In this document: one piece after another, positions 1 to 6,049 of the stretch
Layout: every line of letters starts with the position of its first letter
Position numbering within the stretch: the first letter of the stretch is position 1
NCBI GenBank assembly: GCA_028291285.1
Contig: JAQGIJ010000622.1
Span: 1 to 13,639 of the forward strand
DNA: 13,639 nucleotides
Reading direction: 5' to 3'
DNA from: Phenylobacterium sp.
GTDB lineage: Bacteria > Pseudomonadota > Alphaproteobacteria > Caulobacterales > Caulobacteraceae
The notes under the pieces: model-generated
What the model saw: only the letters and a program-made list of their open reading frames with translations
Told to the model about the DNA's origin: nothing
The model's database searches: none
Position numbers and translations under genes: made by a program

Positions 1-117
1 CAGCCGGATGCAGTCGAGGATCACCTGGCGCGGCACGGGCCGGGTGAGGTCGAGACGCTTGCGCACCGAGCGCGTGGTCGAGAGCAGCTCGTCGGCGCAT
101 TCGAGATGAAGGGTCAT
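1..117 (-). CDS. Nitroreductase-family protein, N-terminal 39 codons only (runs off the window)
   Basis: The gene reads leftward from an ATG at 117 and leaves the window with 39 codons visible. The visible residues include an L-S-T-T-R-S-V-R-K-R stretch (about residues 12-21) followed by R-P-V-P-R-Q-V-I-L (25-33). This matches the usual opening of FMN-dependent nitroreductases, where an R-x-S-x-R segment helps bind the flavin phosphate and is followed by 'pVPxexI'. The enzymes are cytoplasmic FMN oxidoreductases acting on nitroaromatics, quinones or enals; the substrate cannot be told here. It lies 109 bp downstream of the MFS transporter on the same strand, but a good promoter-like site in that gap suggests its own transcription. 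The family call rests on few residues, so it is moderate. Confidence 0.6.
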   Translation of the reverse strand, partial: MTLHLECADELLSTTRSVRKRLDLTRPVPRQVILDCIRL

Positions 118-151
118 GGCGTGCGTCTCGGGTGAACAGGGGGAGGCGATC

Positions 152-177
152 ATCAGAGCGGGTCTTCGGCGCGTCAA
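152..177 (-). promoter_or_regulatory. Candidate housekeeping promoter for the nitroreductase-like gene
   Basis: On the minus strand TTGACGC (177-171) is followed after 11 nt by GCTCTGAT (159-152). The -35 part matches the Caulobacter sigma-73 consensus TTGaCgS exactly. The spacing falls within the N10-14 allowed, and the -10 part matches GCTANAWC at GCT and at the A/T position only. Transcription would begin about 30 nt before the ATG at 117. A small inverted repeat (GGCGC 168-172 / GCGCC 179-183) overlaps the -35 element. The site is inferred from sequence match alone. Confidence 0.4.
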
Positions 178-226
178 TGCGCCGGCGCCGGCGGCGGCTG
201 TCGGCGGAAATCTAGGCGGGCCTGGC

Positions 227-1573
227 TCAGGCGAGCCCGGCGACAGGCAAGGGCGGGAGCCGCGCCGGGGCGCTCTCCAGGATCAGGGCCTTGGCCGCAA
301 GCGCCACCAGCGCGGCCGCCAGCCAGTAGACGGCCGGGGCCATCGGGCTGCCGGTGGCGTGGATCAGCCAGGTGACCACCAGCTGGGTGGTCCCGCCGAA
401 GATGGCGATGGAGACGGCGTAGATGGTCGCGAAGCTGCGGCCGCGGATCGCCCTGGGCAGGCTTTCCGTCATCGCGGGATAGAAGCCGCCCATGCTCAGC
501 GAGCCCGCCAGGGAAAGCATCACGCCGCCGCCCAGCAGCGCCGCGGCGCTGCGGGTCGAGACGATCCAGCTGAAGACCGGCAGGATCAGCAGGGCGTGGA
601 CGACCGCCGGCCAGATCATCAGCGCCCGCCGCCCCAGCCGGTCGGAGAGCCAGCCGCCCGCCAGCACGCCGACGCCCATGGCGACGTTGGGGACCAGCGT
701 TGCGAGGAAGGCCACCCCCGGCCCCAGGTGCAGGGTGCTCTGGGCGAAGGTGGTCATGTAGTTGATGACGTAGGTGCCGATGGTGCCGCCGGCGAGCACC
801 ATCAGGCCCAGGACCATGATGCGGGCGTTGGCGCGCGCCAGCCGCGCCGGCGTCGCGCCAGAGGACGCCGCCGGCGCCTGTGGGTCCTCCCGCTGCAGGG
901 TCTCCGGCATGGTCCGGCGCAGCATCAGGCCGAAGGGCAGGGCGGCCGATCCGAGCAGGAAGGCGATCCGCCAGCCGTAGGCCTCCAGCGCGGCATGCGA
1001 CAGCACGGCCGAAAGCAGCAGGCCCACCGCCGCGCCCGTGACGGCGGCGACCGCCTGGCTCACCCCCTGGAAGGACACCACCAGCCCGCGCCGGTGCGGG
1101 GCCGCGCCCTCCAGCAGGTAGGCGGTGTTGGGCCCGACCTCGCCGCCCAGCGAGAAGCCCTGCACCAGCCGCGCCAGGAGGACCAGGATGGGGGCTGCGA
1201 CGCCGATCGCCCGGTAGGACGGGATCAGCGCCAGCGCCAGGATGGAGAGGCCCATCAGCGACAGGCTCAGCATCATCGCCGCCCGGCGCCCCACCCGGTC
1301 GGCATAGGCCCCGATGACGAAGCCGCCGATCGGCCGCGTCAGGAAGCCGGCGCCGAAGGTCGCCAGCGACAGCATCAGGCTGCCGAACTCGCTGTGCGCC
1401 GGAAAGAAGGTGTGGCCGATCTGGATGGCGAAGAAGGCGTAGGTGAGGAAGTCGTAGAACTCCAGCGCGTTGCCGATGGTGGCGGCGAGGACGTGGCGCG
1501 CCGCGAGCGGGGCGCCGGCGGGATCGGCAGCCGCCGGCTCGGCCGCGGCGGCTGCCTGAGAAATCCGCGACAT
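227..1573 (-). CDS. MFS transporter, metabolite:H+ symporter (citrate/proline-betaine type)
   Basis: This is a 448-residue inner-membrane transporter with about 12 hydrophobic segments. Family marks are G-N-A-L-E-F-Y-D-F in TM1 (34-42), the loop 2-3 motif R-P-I-G-G-F-V-I-G-A-Y-A-D-R-V-G-R-R (80-97), R-L-V-Q-G-F-S-L-G-G-E-V-G (135-147) in TM4, and the second-half motif S-D-R-L-G-R-R (310-316). G-N-x-x-E-x-Y-D-F together with Q-G-x-x-x-G-G-E-x-G is typical of the MHS subfamily, which imports citrate, dicarboxylates, proline, betaine or shikimate with protons. The reading frame stays open upstream to 1795, but the ATG at 1573 is preferred: it has GGGAG about 8 nt upstream, leaves a short N-terminal tail before TM1, and avoids overlapping the divergent gene. 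The substrate cannot be read from the sequence. Confidence 0.9.
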   Translation of the reverse strand: MSRISQAAAAAEPAAADPAGAPLAARHVLAATIGNALEFYDFLTYAFFAIQIGHTFFPAHSEFGSLMLSLATFGAGFLTRPIGGFVIGAYADRVGRRAAMMLSLSLMGLSILALALIPSYRAIGVAAPILVLLARLVQGFSLGGEVGPNTAYLLEGAAPHRRGLVVSFQGVSQAVAAVTGAAVGLLLSAVLSHAALEAYGWRIAFLLGSAALPFGLMLRRTMPETLQREDPQAPAASSGATPARLARANARIMVLGLMVLAGGTIGTYVINYMTTFAQSTLHLGPGVAFLATLVPNVAMGVGVLAGGWLSDRLGRRALMIWPAVVHALLILPVFSWIVSTRSAAALLGGGVMLSLAGSLSMGGFYPAMTESLPRAIRGRSFATIYAVSIAIFGGTTQLVVTWLIHATGSPMAPAVYWLAAALVALAAKALILESAPARLPPLPVAGLA

Positions 1574-1706
1574 GCCCAGGCTCCCCGACGTATTCGAGAC
1601 AGACCCTAGGCCTGTGCCGCCGCAGGGCAAGACGGCGTTATCCCAAAGCGGTCCCGTGGCCGCGCCGCCCGATCCGTGACCAGTCCCTGCCGGAGCCTTC
1701 AGCCGC

Positions 1707-2723
1707 TTGCCCTCCGCCCCCGTCCTGACCCGCGACCTCGCCTCCCGCTTCGCCCGCATCGCGCTCGGCCATGTCGAGCGCGAGTTCCCGAACAAGCTCG
1801 ACCAGGTGCTGGCGGGACCGCAGGACCTGCGCGCCCCGCGCGCCCTGCACCCGATCTTCTTCGGCAGCTTCGACTGGCACTCCTGCGTGCACGGCTACTG
1901 GCTGCTGGCGAGCCTCGCGCGCCGCTGGCCCGCGATCCCCGAAGCGCGGGCGATCGGCGCCCTCTTCGAGCGCGCGTTCACGGCCGAGAAGGTCGAAGGC
2001 GAATGCGCCTATCTGCGCCAGCCGGGCGCGCGTGGCTTCGAGCGCCCCTACGGCTGGGCTTGGCTGCTGAAGCTGCAGGCCGAGCTCCTGGCGCACGCCG
2101 ACCCGCGCTGGGCGCGGGCCTGCCAGCCGCTGGCGGACATGTTCGTGGCGCGGTTCCAGGACTTCCTGCCGCGCGCCGCCTATCCGGTGCGAAGCGGCGC
2201 CCACGGCAACACCGCCTTCGCGCTGGCGCTCGCCAGCGACTACGCCCGGGCGGCCCAGGACCACGCGCTGCTGAACCTTCTGCGCCGCACGGCCGGCGAC
2301 TGGCACCTCGGCGACCGGGACGCGCCGGCCTGGGAGCCCTCCGGCGACGACTTCCTCTCCCCCACCCTGGTGGAGGCCGAGTGCCTGCGCCGCCTGCTGG
2401 ATCCGGCCGAATTCCGGGCCTGGCTCGCCGTCTTCCTGCCGCGCGGGGCGGCGCGGGAGCCCGCGACCCTGTTCGTCCCGGCGCGGGTGACGGACCGCAC
2501 GGACGGCAAGATCGTCCACCTCGACGGGCTCAACCTGTCCCGCGCCTGGTGCTGGCGCGAGATCGCCGCCGCCCTGCCCGAGACCGATCCCCTCCGCGCC
2601 GTGGCCCAGGCCGCCGCGGCGGAGCATCTGGCCGCATCCCTGCCGCACGTCACCGGCGACTACATGGGCGAGCACTGGCTGGCCTCCTTCGCCCTGCTCG
2701 CGCTGACGGCCGGCGAGACCTGA
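1707..2723 (+). CDS. DUF2891 family protein
   Basis: This 338-residue protein of unknown biochemical role matches DUF2891 along its length. Conserved blocks I recognise are H-P-I-F-F-G-S-F-D-W-H-S-C-V-H-G-Y-W (48-65), E-R-P-Y-G-W-A-W-L-L-K-L (112-123), S-G-D-D-F-L-S-P (212-219), H-L-D-G-L-N-L-S-R-A-W-C-W-R (271-284) and Y-M-G-E-H-W-L-A-S-F (319-328). The many conserved His, Asp, Glu and Trp residues in helical repeats suggest an enzyme-like pocket, possibly an alpha/alpha-toroid, but this is inference. No signal peptide or membrane segment is seen. The start is TTG at 1707: an in-frame stop lies at 1677-1679, CGGAG lies at 1691-1695, and the first ATG is far inside the conserved region. An alpha/beta hydrolase gene follows after 68 bp and may be co-transcribed. 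Confidence 0.85.
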   Translation: MPSAPVLTRDLASRFARIALGHVEREFPNKLDQVLAGPQDLRAPRALHPIFFGSFDWHSCVHGYWLLASLARRWPAIPEARAIGALFERAFTAEKVEGECAYLRQPGARGFERPYGWAWLLKLQAELLAHADPRWARACQPLADMFVARFQDFLPRAAYPVRSGAHGNTAFALALASDYARAAQDHALLNLLRRTAGDWHLGDRDAPAWEPSGDDFLSPTLVEAECLRRLLDPAEFRAWLAVFLPRGAAREPATLFVPARVTDRTDGKIVHLDGLNLSRAWCWREIAAALPETDPLRAVAQAAAAEHLAASLPHVTGDYMGEHWLASFALLALTAGET

Positions 2724-2791
2724 CGCTGCGGAGGTTGCCGTGCGCGTCGGGCGCATGCAGATGAGGTGAAACGACGAGGTGGAAGCGCGCC

Positions 2792-3646
2792 ATGTTCGAC
2801 AGTGACGGCCGTTCGCCGGAAGAGATCGTGGCCCGGCTCGAGGCGCAGGCCGAGCGCTACGAGACCCCCTGCGGCGACGGCGTCATGGCCTGGCGCGCCT
2901 GGGGTGAGGGGCCGCCGCTGGTGCTGTTGCACGGGGCGCACGGCGCCTGGACGCACTGGATCCGCAACATCGAGGCGCTGCGGCAGGTGCGCCGGGTGGT
3001 GGCGGCGGACATCCCGGGCTTCGGCGACAGCGCCCGGCCGCCGCGGCCGGAAGACGTGCGGAGCTTCGCCGAGGTGATCGCCGAGGGGCTTGGCCGGCTG
3101 CCGTTGGAGACGCCGCTGGACGTGGTGGGCTTCTCCACCGGCGGGGTGATGGCCGCCTATCTCGCGGGCTTGGCGCCCGAACTCGTGCGCCGGCTGATCC
3201 TGGTGGACACCGGCGGGCTCGGCACGCCCCTGGGCGCGGTGGAGTCGGCTCCGATCCGCGGACTTCAGGGCGAGGCGCTGCGCGAGGCGCACCGTGTGAA
3301 CCTGCTGGGCATCATGCTCCACGCCGAGGCGGCGGCGGACGACCTGGCGATCCACGTGCAGGCGCAGAACGCCCCGCGCGGCCGGGTGAGCCCGCGGCCG
3401 CTGGTCATGCCCGACAAGCTCCTGCTGGCCCTGCCGCAGGTGCGCGCGCAGGTCGACGTCATCTGGGGCGCGCGCGACCGGGCGCATGCGGATCCGCAGA
3501 GCCAGATGGCGGTCGTCCGCCGCTTCCAGCCCGACGCCGAGCTGCGCGTCATCCCGGACGCCGGCCACTGGTCGATGTACGAGAACGCCGAGGCGTTCAA
3601 CGCCGAGCTCCTGGACCTGCTGGCGCAGCCGCTCCGGCCGCGGTGA
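2792..3646 (+). CDS. Alpha/beta-fold hydrolase
   Basis: This 284-residue soluble hydrolase has a complete apparent catalytic set. The oxyanion-hole motif is L-L-H-G (45-48), followed by the D-I-P-G-F-G-D-S strand/turn (73-80). The nucleophile elbow is G-F-S-T-G (113-117) with Ser115, the acid is probably Asp229 in W-G-A-R-D, and the base is His259 in D-A-G-H-W. The layout is that of the large hydrolase group containing C-C bond hydrolases (MhpC/BphD-like), haloalkane dehalogenases, esterases and lactonases. With a serine nucleophile it is an esterase, lactonase or C-C hydrolase rather than a dehalogenase. The ATG at 2792 has GAGGTGGAAG about 9 nt upstream. It follows the DUF2891 gene by 68 bp on the same strand. 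Its substrate is unknown, and no neighbour encodes an aromatic-degradation step. Confidence 0.88.
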   Translation: MFDSDGRSPEEIVARLEAQAERYETPCGDGVMAWRAWGEGPPLVLLHGAHGAWTHWIRNIEALRQVRRVVAADIPGFGDSARPPRPEDVRSFAEVIAEGLGRLPLETPLDVVGFSTGGVMAAYLAGLAPELVRRLILVDTGGLGTPLGAVESAPIRGLQGEALREAHRVNLLGIMLHAEAAADDLAIHVQAQNAPRGRVSPRPLVMPDKLLLALPQVRAQVDVIWGARDRAHADPQSQMAVVRRFQPDAELRVIPDAGHWSMYENAEAFNAELLDLLAQPLRPR

Positions 3647-3666
3647 GGCGCGGGCTTCAGCTCACC
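3642..3666. terminator. Weak inverted repeat between convergent genes, possible terminator
   Basis: GGTGAG (3642-3647) and CTCACC (3661-3666) form a 6-bp stem with a 13-nt loop. It spans the stop codons of the alpha/beta hydrolase and of the facing 88-residue gene, which are only 15 bp apart. There is no T run on either side, so intrinsic termination is doubtful; the position is the main argument. Confidence 0.2.
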
Positions 3667-3928
3667 CGGTGCTGTCGCCCGCGGCGAGGGGCGTGGGCGC
3701 GCCGAAGCGGTGCGGGTCGTCGTCCAGCGCCAGGCGCACCCTGGAGATCTCGGGGGCGGTCTCCAGGGCCTCGACCAGCTGGTAGAAGGCCTCCTTCTCG
3801 TCGAGGTCGTCCCTGCGGGCCAGGTGGTCGGCGATCAGGTCCTCGAGCCGGCCGATCAGGGTGTTCGCCGCGACGAGCGCCTGCCTGAGCTCCTCGGGGC
3901 CGCCGTGGCGTTTGGCGTCGTCGGTCAT
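3662..3928 (-). CDS. Hypothetical protein, 88 residues, downstream of GH15
   Basis: I do not recognise this family. The protein is acidic, rich in Leu, Ala, Asp and Glu, and has no membrane segment or signal peptide. Residues about 10-62 look mostly helical, with L-R-Q-A-L-V-A-A-N-T-L-I-G-R-L-E-D-L-I (14-32) as an amphipathic helix. A more polar tail (63-88) contains R-V-R-L-A-L-D-D-D-P-H-R-F-G. The reading frame is supported by its position: the ATG at 3928 lies 37 bp past the GH15 stop on the same strand, and the stop falls just before the convergent hydrolase. The ribosome-binding site is weak (GAG about 10 nt upstream). It may be translated from the GH15 transcript. A regulatory or accessory role with GH15 is conceivable but only by association. 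Confidence 0.6.
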   Translation of the reverse strand: MTDDAKRHGGPEELRQALVAANTLIGRLEDLIADHLARRDDLDEKEAFYQLVEALETAPEISRVRLALDDDPHRFGAPTPLAAGDSTG

Positions 3929-3965
3929 GGGCGAAGGACTCGCGGCGCCGCTTCGGAGTTCCGCG

Positions 3966-5921
3966 TCACCGCACGCTGGTCCACGGCTTGGAGAGCAGCA
4001 TGGCGCAGTTGATCAGGCCCACCAGCGAATAGGTCTGCGGGTAGTTGCCCCAAAGCTCGTCGCCGTCGAAGGAGATGTCCTCCGAGAGCAGGCCCGCGGC
4101 GGTGCGCCGGCCCAGCATCTCCTCGAAGAGGGTCCGCGCCTCGTCCGAGCGGCCGGACAGGTGCAGCGCCTCGATCAGCCAGAAGGTGCAGAAGTTGAAG
4201 GCGGTCATGGGCATGCCGAAGTCGTCGGGGACCGCGTAACGCAGCATGAAGGTGCCGCGGCGCAGGCCCTCCTCCACCGCGTGCATGGTGGCCTGCATGC
4301 GCGGGTGCGTCGGCGAGCAGAAGCGGACGTCGACCAGCTGCAGCAGGCTCGCGTCCAGGCCGTCGCCCTCGAAGGTCGCGGCGTAGCGGCCGAGCTCCTT
4401 GTTCCAGCCGCGGTGCTCGATGGTGTGGCGCACCGTATGCGCCTTCTCGTTCCAGTAGGCGGCGCGGTCCGCCAGCCCGAGCTTGGCCGCCGCGTTGCCC
4501 AGCCGGTCGCAGGCCGCCCAGCACATCACCGAGGAATAGGTGTGCACCGCCTCGCGGCCGCGGAACTCCCAGAGGCTGGCGTCGGGCTTGTCGTGCAGTT
4601 CGAAGGCCCGCTCGCCGATCGGCTCGAGCGCGCGGAAATCATCCTCGGTGGCCGGCCGGAACAGGCGCTCGTCGAAGAAGGCCTGGACGGTGGAGAGCAC
4701 GATCTGGCCGTAGACGTCGTGCTGAAGGTGCTCGTGCGCCTGGTTGCCGATGCGGACCGGTCCCATGCCGCGGTAGCCGGGTAGCGCGGGCGCGATCCAC
4801 TCCGTCAGCACCGGCTCCAGCCCGACCCCATAGACCGGCTGGACGTGACCGGCCTTGCTGCGGTCGACCACCACGGTGGGCGCCAGGCCGCGCGGACCGG
4901 GGAGCGGCGGGGCGTCGCCGCCGGCCGCGACCGCGGCGACGGCGCCGTAGACCGGCTGCTGCAGGCCCTTGGCGGCCTGGTCGACAAGGTTGCGCAGGTA
5001 GGAGAGATAGTTCTCCAGCATGTCCGCCGCGCCGAGCCGGTTCAGCGCCTGGACCACATAGTAGGCGTCCCTGAGCCAGCAGTAGCGGTAGTCCCAGTTG
5101 CGCGCCTTGCCGCTCTCGTCGGCGTGCTCGGGGATGGAGGTGGTGAGCGCCGCGACGATCGCGCCGGTCTCCTCGTAGGCGCAGAGCTTCAGGGTGATGG
5201 CCGCGCGGATCACCGCCTCCTGCCACTCCAGCGGCACCGAAAGCGTCCGGACCCAGCTCTTCCAGTCGTTGATCGTCTCCTTGAGCATGCGCTCGGCGGT
5301 CATCGCCACGTCGCCGTCGAAGCTCTCGTCGGGCCCCAGGAACATCGCCACCGACTCCTCCAGCCGGAAGGTGCGCTCGGCCTGGATGTGGCTGACCGGA
5401 GCGTCGGTGGTCAGCCGCAGCGTCGCCTCGCGGCCGATGTAGCGGATGTGGTTGGAGCCGACCGTCTGGGCCGTGGGCCGCGCGCCATAGTCGTCGGTGG
5501 GGCGCAGCCGCACGGTGACCCTGGCCGCGCCGACCAGCGGCTTGATGATGCGGATGAAGGCCAGCGGCCGGTAGGTGCGGCCGAACTGGCGATAGCGCGG
5601 GCAAAAATCCGTGATCTGCACGGTCGCGCCGGTGCGGGTGGTGATCAGGGTGCGCAGGACCGGGGTGTTGCGGACGTACTGCTGCTCGGTGCGGACGGCG
5701 TCCTCCACGATCACGTCCCACAGGCCCTGGGCGTCCTCGCCCGCCGGATCGCGCCCGCCCAGCAGGGCGGAGAAGAAGGGGTCGCCGTCCACCCGCGGCA
5801 CGCAGGCCCAGACGTAGCGGCCCTCGCGGTCGATCAGGGCGCTGGCGGTGCAATTGCCGATCGGAAAAAGGTCGAGCGTCTGCTTCAAGGACGGGCTTCC
5901 CGTTCGTTCGATAGGGATCAT
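3966..5921 (-). CDS. GH15 glycoside hydrolase (glucoamylase/trehalase type)
   Basis: This 651-residue protein hydrolyses terminal alpha-glucosidic bonds by inversion, releasing glucose. Residues about 15-225 form the N-terminal beta-sandwich domain typical of bacterial GH15 (I-G-N-C-T-A-S-A-L-I-D-R-E-G, 21-34). The (alpha/alpha)6 barrel follows, with R-N-W-D-Y-R-Y-C-W-L-R-D-A (274-286), G-Y-R-G-M-G-P-V-R-I-G-N (382-393) and H-D-V-Y-G (401-405). The likely general acid is Glu452 in L-W-E-F-R-G and the likely base is Glu614 in L-L-S-E-D. Many close bacterial relatives are glucoamylases, trehalases or isomaltose glucohydrolases, so the substrate is open. No signal peptide is seen, implying a cytoplasmic substrate. 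It is longer than the roughly 600-residue norm because of an internal duplication near 313-391. The ATG at 5921 has a G-rich AAGGCGGGGG sequence upstream. It heads a unit with the 88-residue gene and diverges from pyruvate kinase. Confidence 0.93.
   Translation of the reverse strand: MIPIERTGSPSLKQTLDLFPIGNCTASALIDREGRYVWACVPRVDGDPFFSALLGGRDPAGEDAQGLWDVIVEDAVRTEQQYVRNTPVLRTLITTRTGATVQITDFCPRYRQFGRTYRPLAFIRIIKPLVGAARVTVRLRPTDDYGARPTAQTVGSNHIRYIGREATLRLTTDAPVSHIQAERTFRLEESVAMFLGPDESFDGDVAMTAERMLKETINDWKSWVRTLSVPLEWQEAVIRAAITLKLCAYEETGAIVAALTTSIPEHADESGKARNWDYRYCWLRDAYYVVQALNRLGAADMLENYLSYLRNLVDQAAKGLQQPVYGAVAAVAAGGDAPPLPGPRGLAPTVVVDRSKAGHVQPVYGVGLEPVLTEWIAPALPGYRGMGPVRIGNQAHEHLQHDVYGQIVLSTVQAFFDERLFRPATEDDFRALEPIGERAFELHDKPDASLWEFRGREAVHTYSSVMCWAACDRLGNAAAKLGLADRAAYWNEKAHTVRHTIEHRGWNKELGRYAATFEGDGLDASLLQLVDVRFCSPTHPRMQATMHAVEEGLRRGTFMLRYAVPDDFGMPMTAFNFCTFWLIEALHLSGRSDEARTLFEEMLGRRTAAGLLSEDISFDGDELWGNYPQTYSLVGLINCAMLLSKPWTSVR
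4749..4985 (-). repeat. Diverged in-frame tandem duplication (about 39 codons) inside the GH15 gene
   Basis: Residues 313-351 (4985-4869) and 352-391 (4868-4749) align end to end. Both begin V-D, share G then Q-P-V-Y-G at 322-326 and 361-365 (exactly 39 residues apart), and later share A-P-x-L-P-G-x-R-G-x-x-P (from 337 and from 377). By hand I count about 16 identities over 39 positions with one single-residue gap. At DNA level the clearest match is CAGCCGGTCTAYGG, at 4958-4945 and 4841-4828, 117 bp apart. Copy 2 fits the family pattern that leads into the conserved G-Y-R-G-M-G-P-V-R motif. Copy 1 looks like the extra, relaxed copy: its middle is the low-complexity A-V-A-A-V-A-A-G-G-D. Confidence 0.7.
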
Positions 5922-6049
5922 GTCGCGCGGCCCCCGCCTTTCGGCTTCACGCCCCCGTTAACGTCTCTTGCTATGCTTGGCTCCGAAGCTATGCGAGACG
6001 CTTCGGCGTCCCAAGACCCGCCAGCAACCTGTGAACGACGAGAAGCCGG
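5922..6049. promoter_or_regulatory. Divergent regulatory region between GH15 and pyruvate kinase
   Basis: These 128 bp must hold the promoters of both divergent genes. Two exact copies of GCTATGC lie at 5970-5976 and 5988-5994, 18 bp apart and in the same orientation, which would put them on nearly the same helical face. An inverted repeat CCGAAGC (5983-5989) / GCTTCGG (6000-6006) with a 10-nt loop overlaps the second copy. Toward pyruvate kinase, TTGCTAT (5968-5974) with GCTATGCG (5988-5995) 13 nt later resembles a weak Caulobacter-type promoter. No clear match was found toward GH15. Sites for a sugar-responsive regulator are plausible, but no regulator gene is present in the window. Confidence 0.35.

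Noticed and set aside
181..192. 12-bp perfect palindrome GCCGGCGCCGGC downstream of the MFS gene, considered as a terminator
   Set aside because: Such GC palindromes are common by chance at this composition, and no T run follows in the direction of transcription.
116..1609. A 497-codon plus-strand frame antisense to the MFS transporter
   Set aside because: The translation is low-complexity Gln/Arg/Gly/Ala sequence, a composition artefact. The minus-strand frame has full MFS motifs.
1574..1795. N-terminal extension of the MFS frame by 74 codons
   Set aside because: The extra residues are Arg/Gly-rich, would overlap the start of the divergent DUF2891 gene, and lack family similarity. The ATG at 1573 has a ribosome-binding site.
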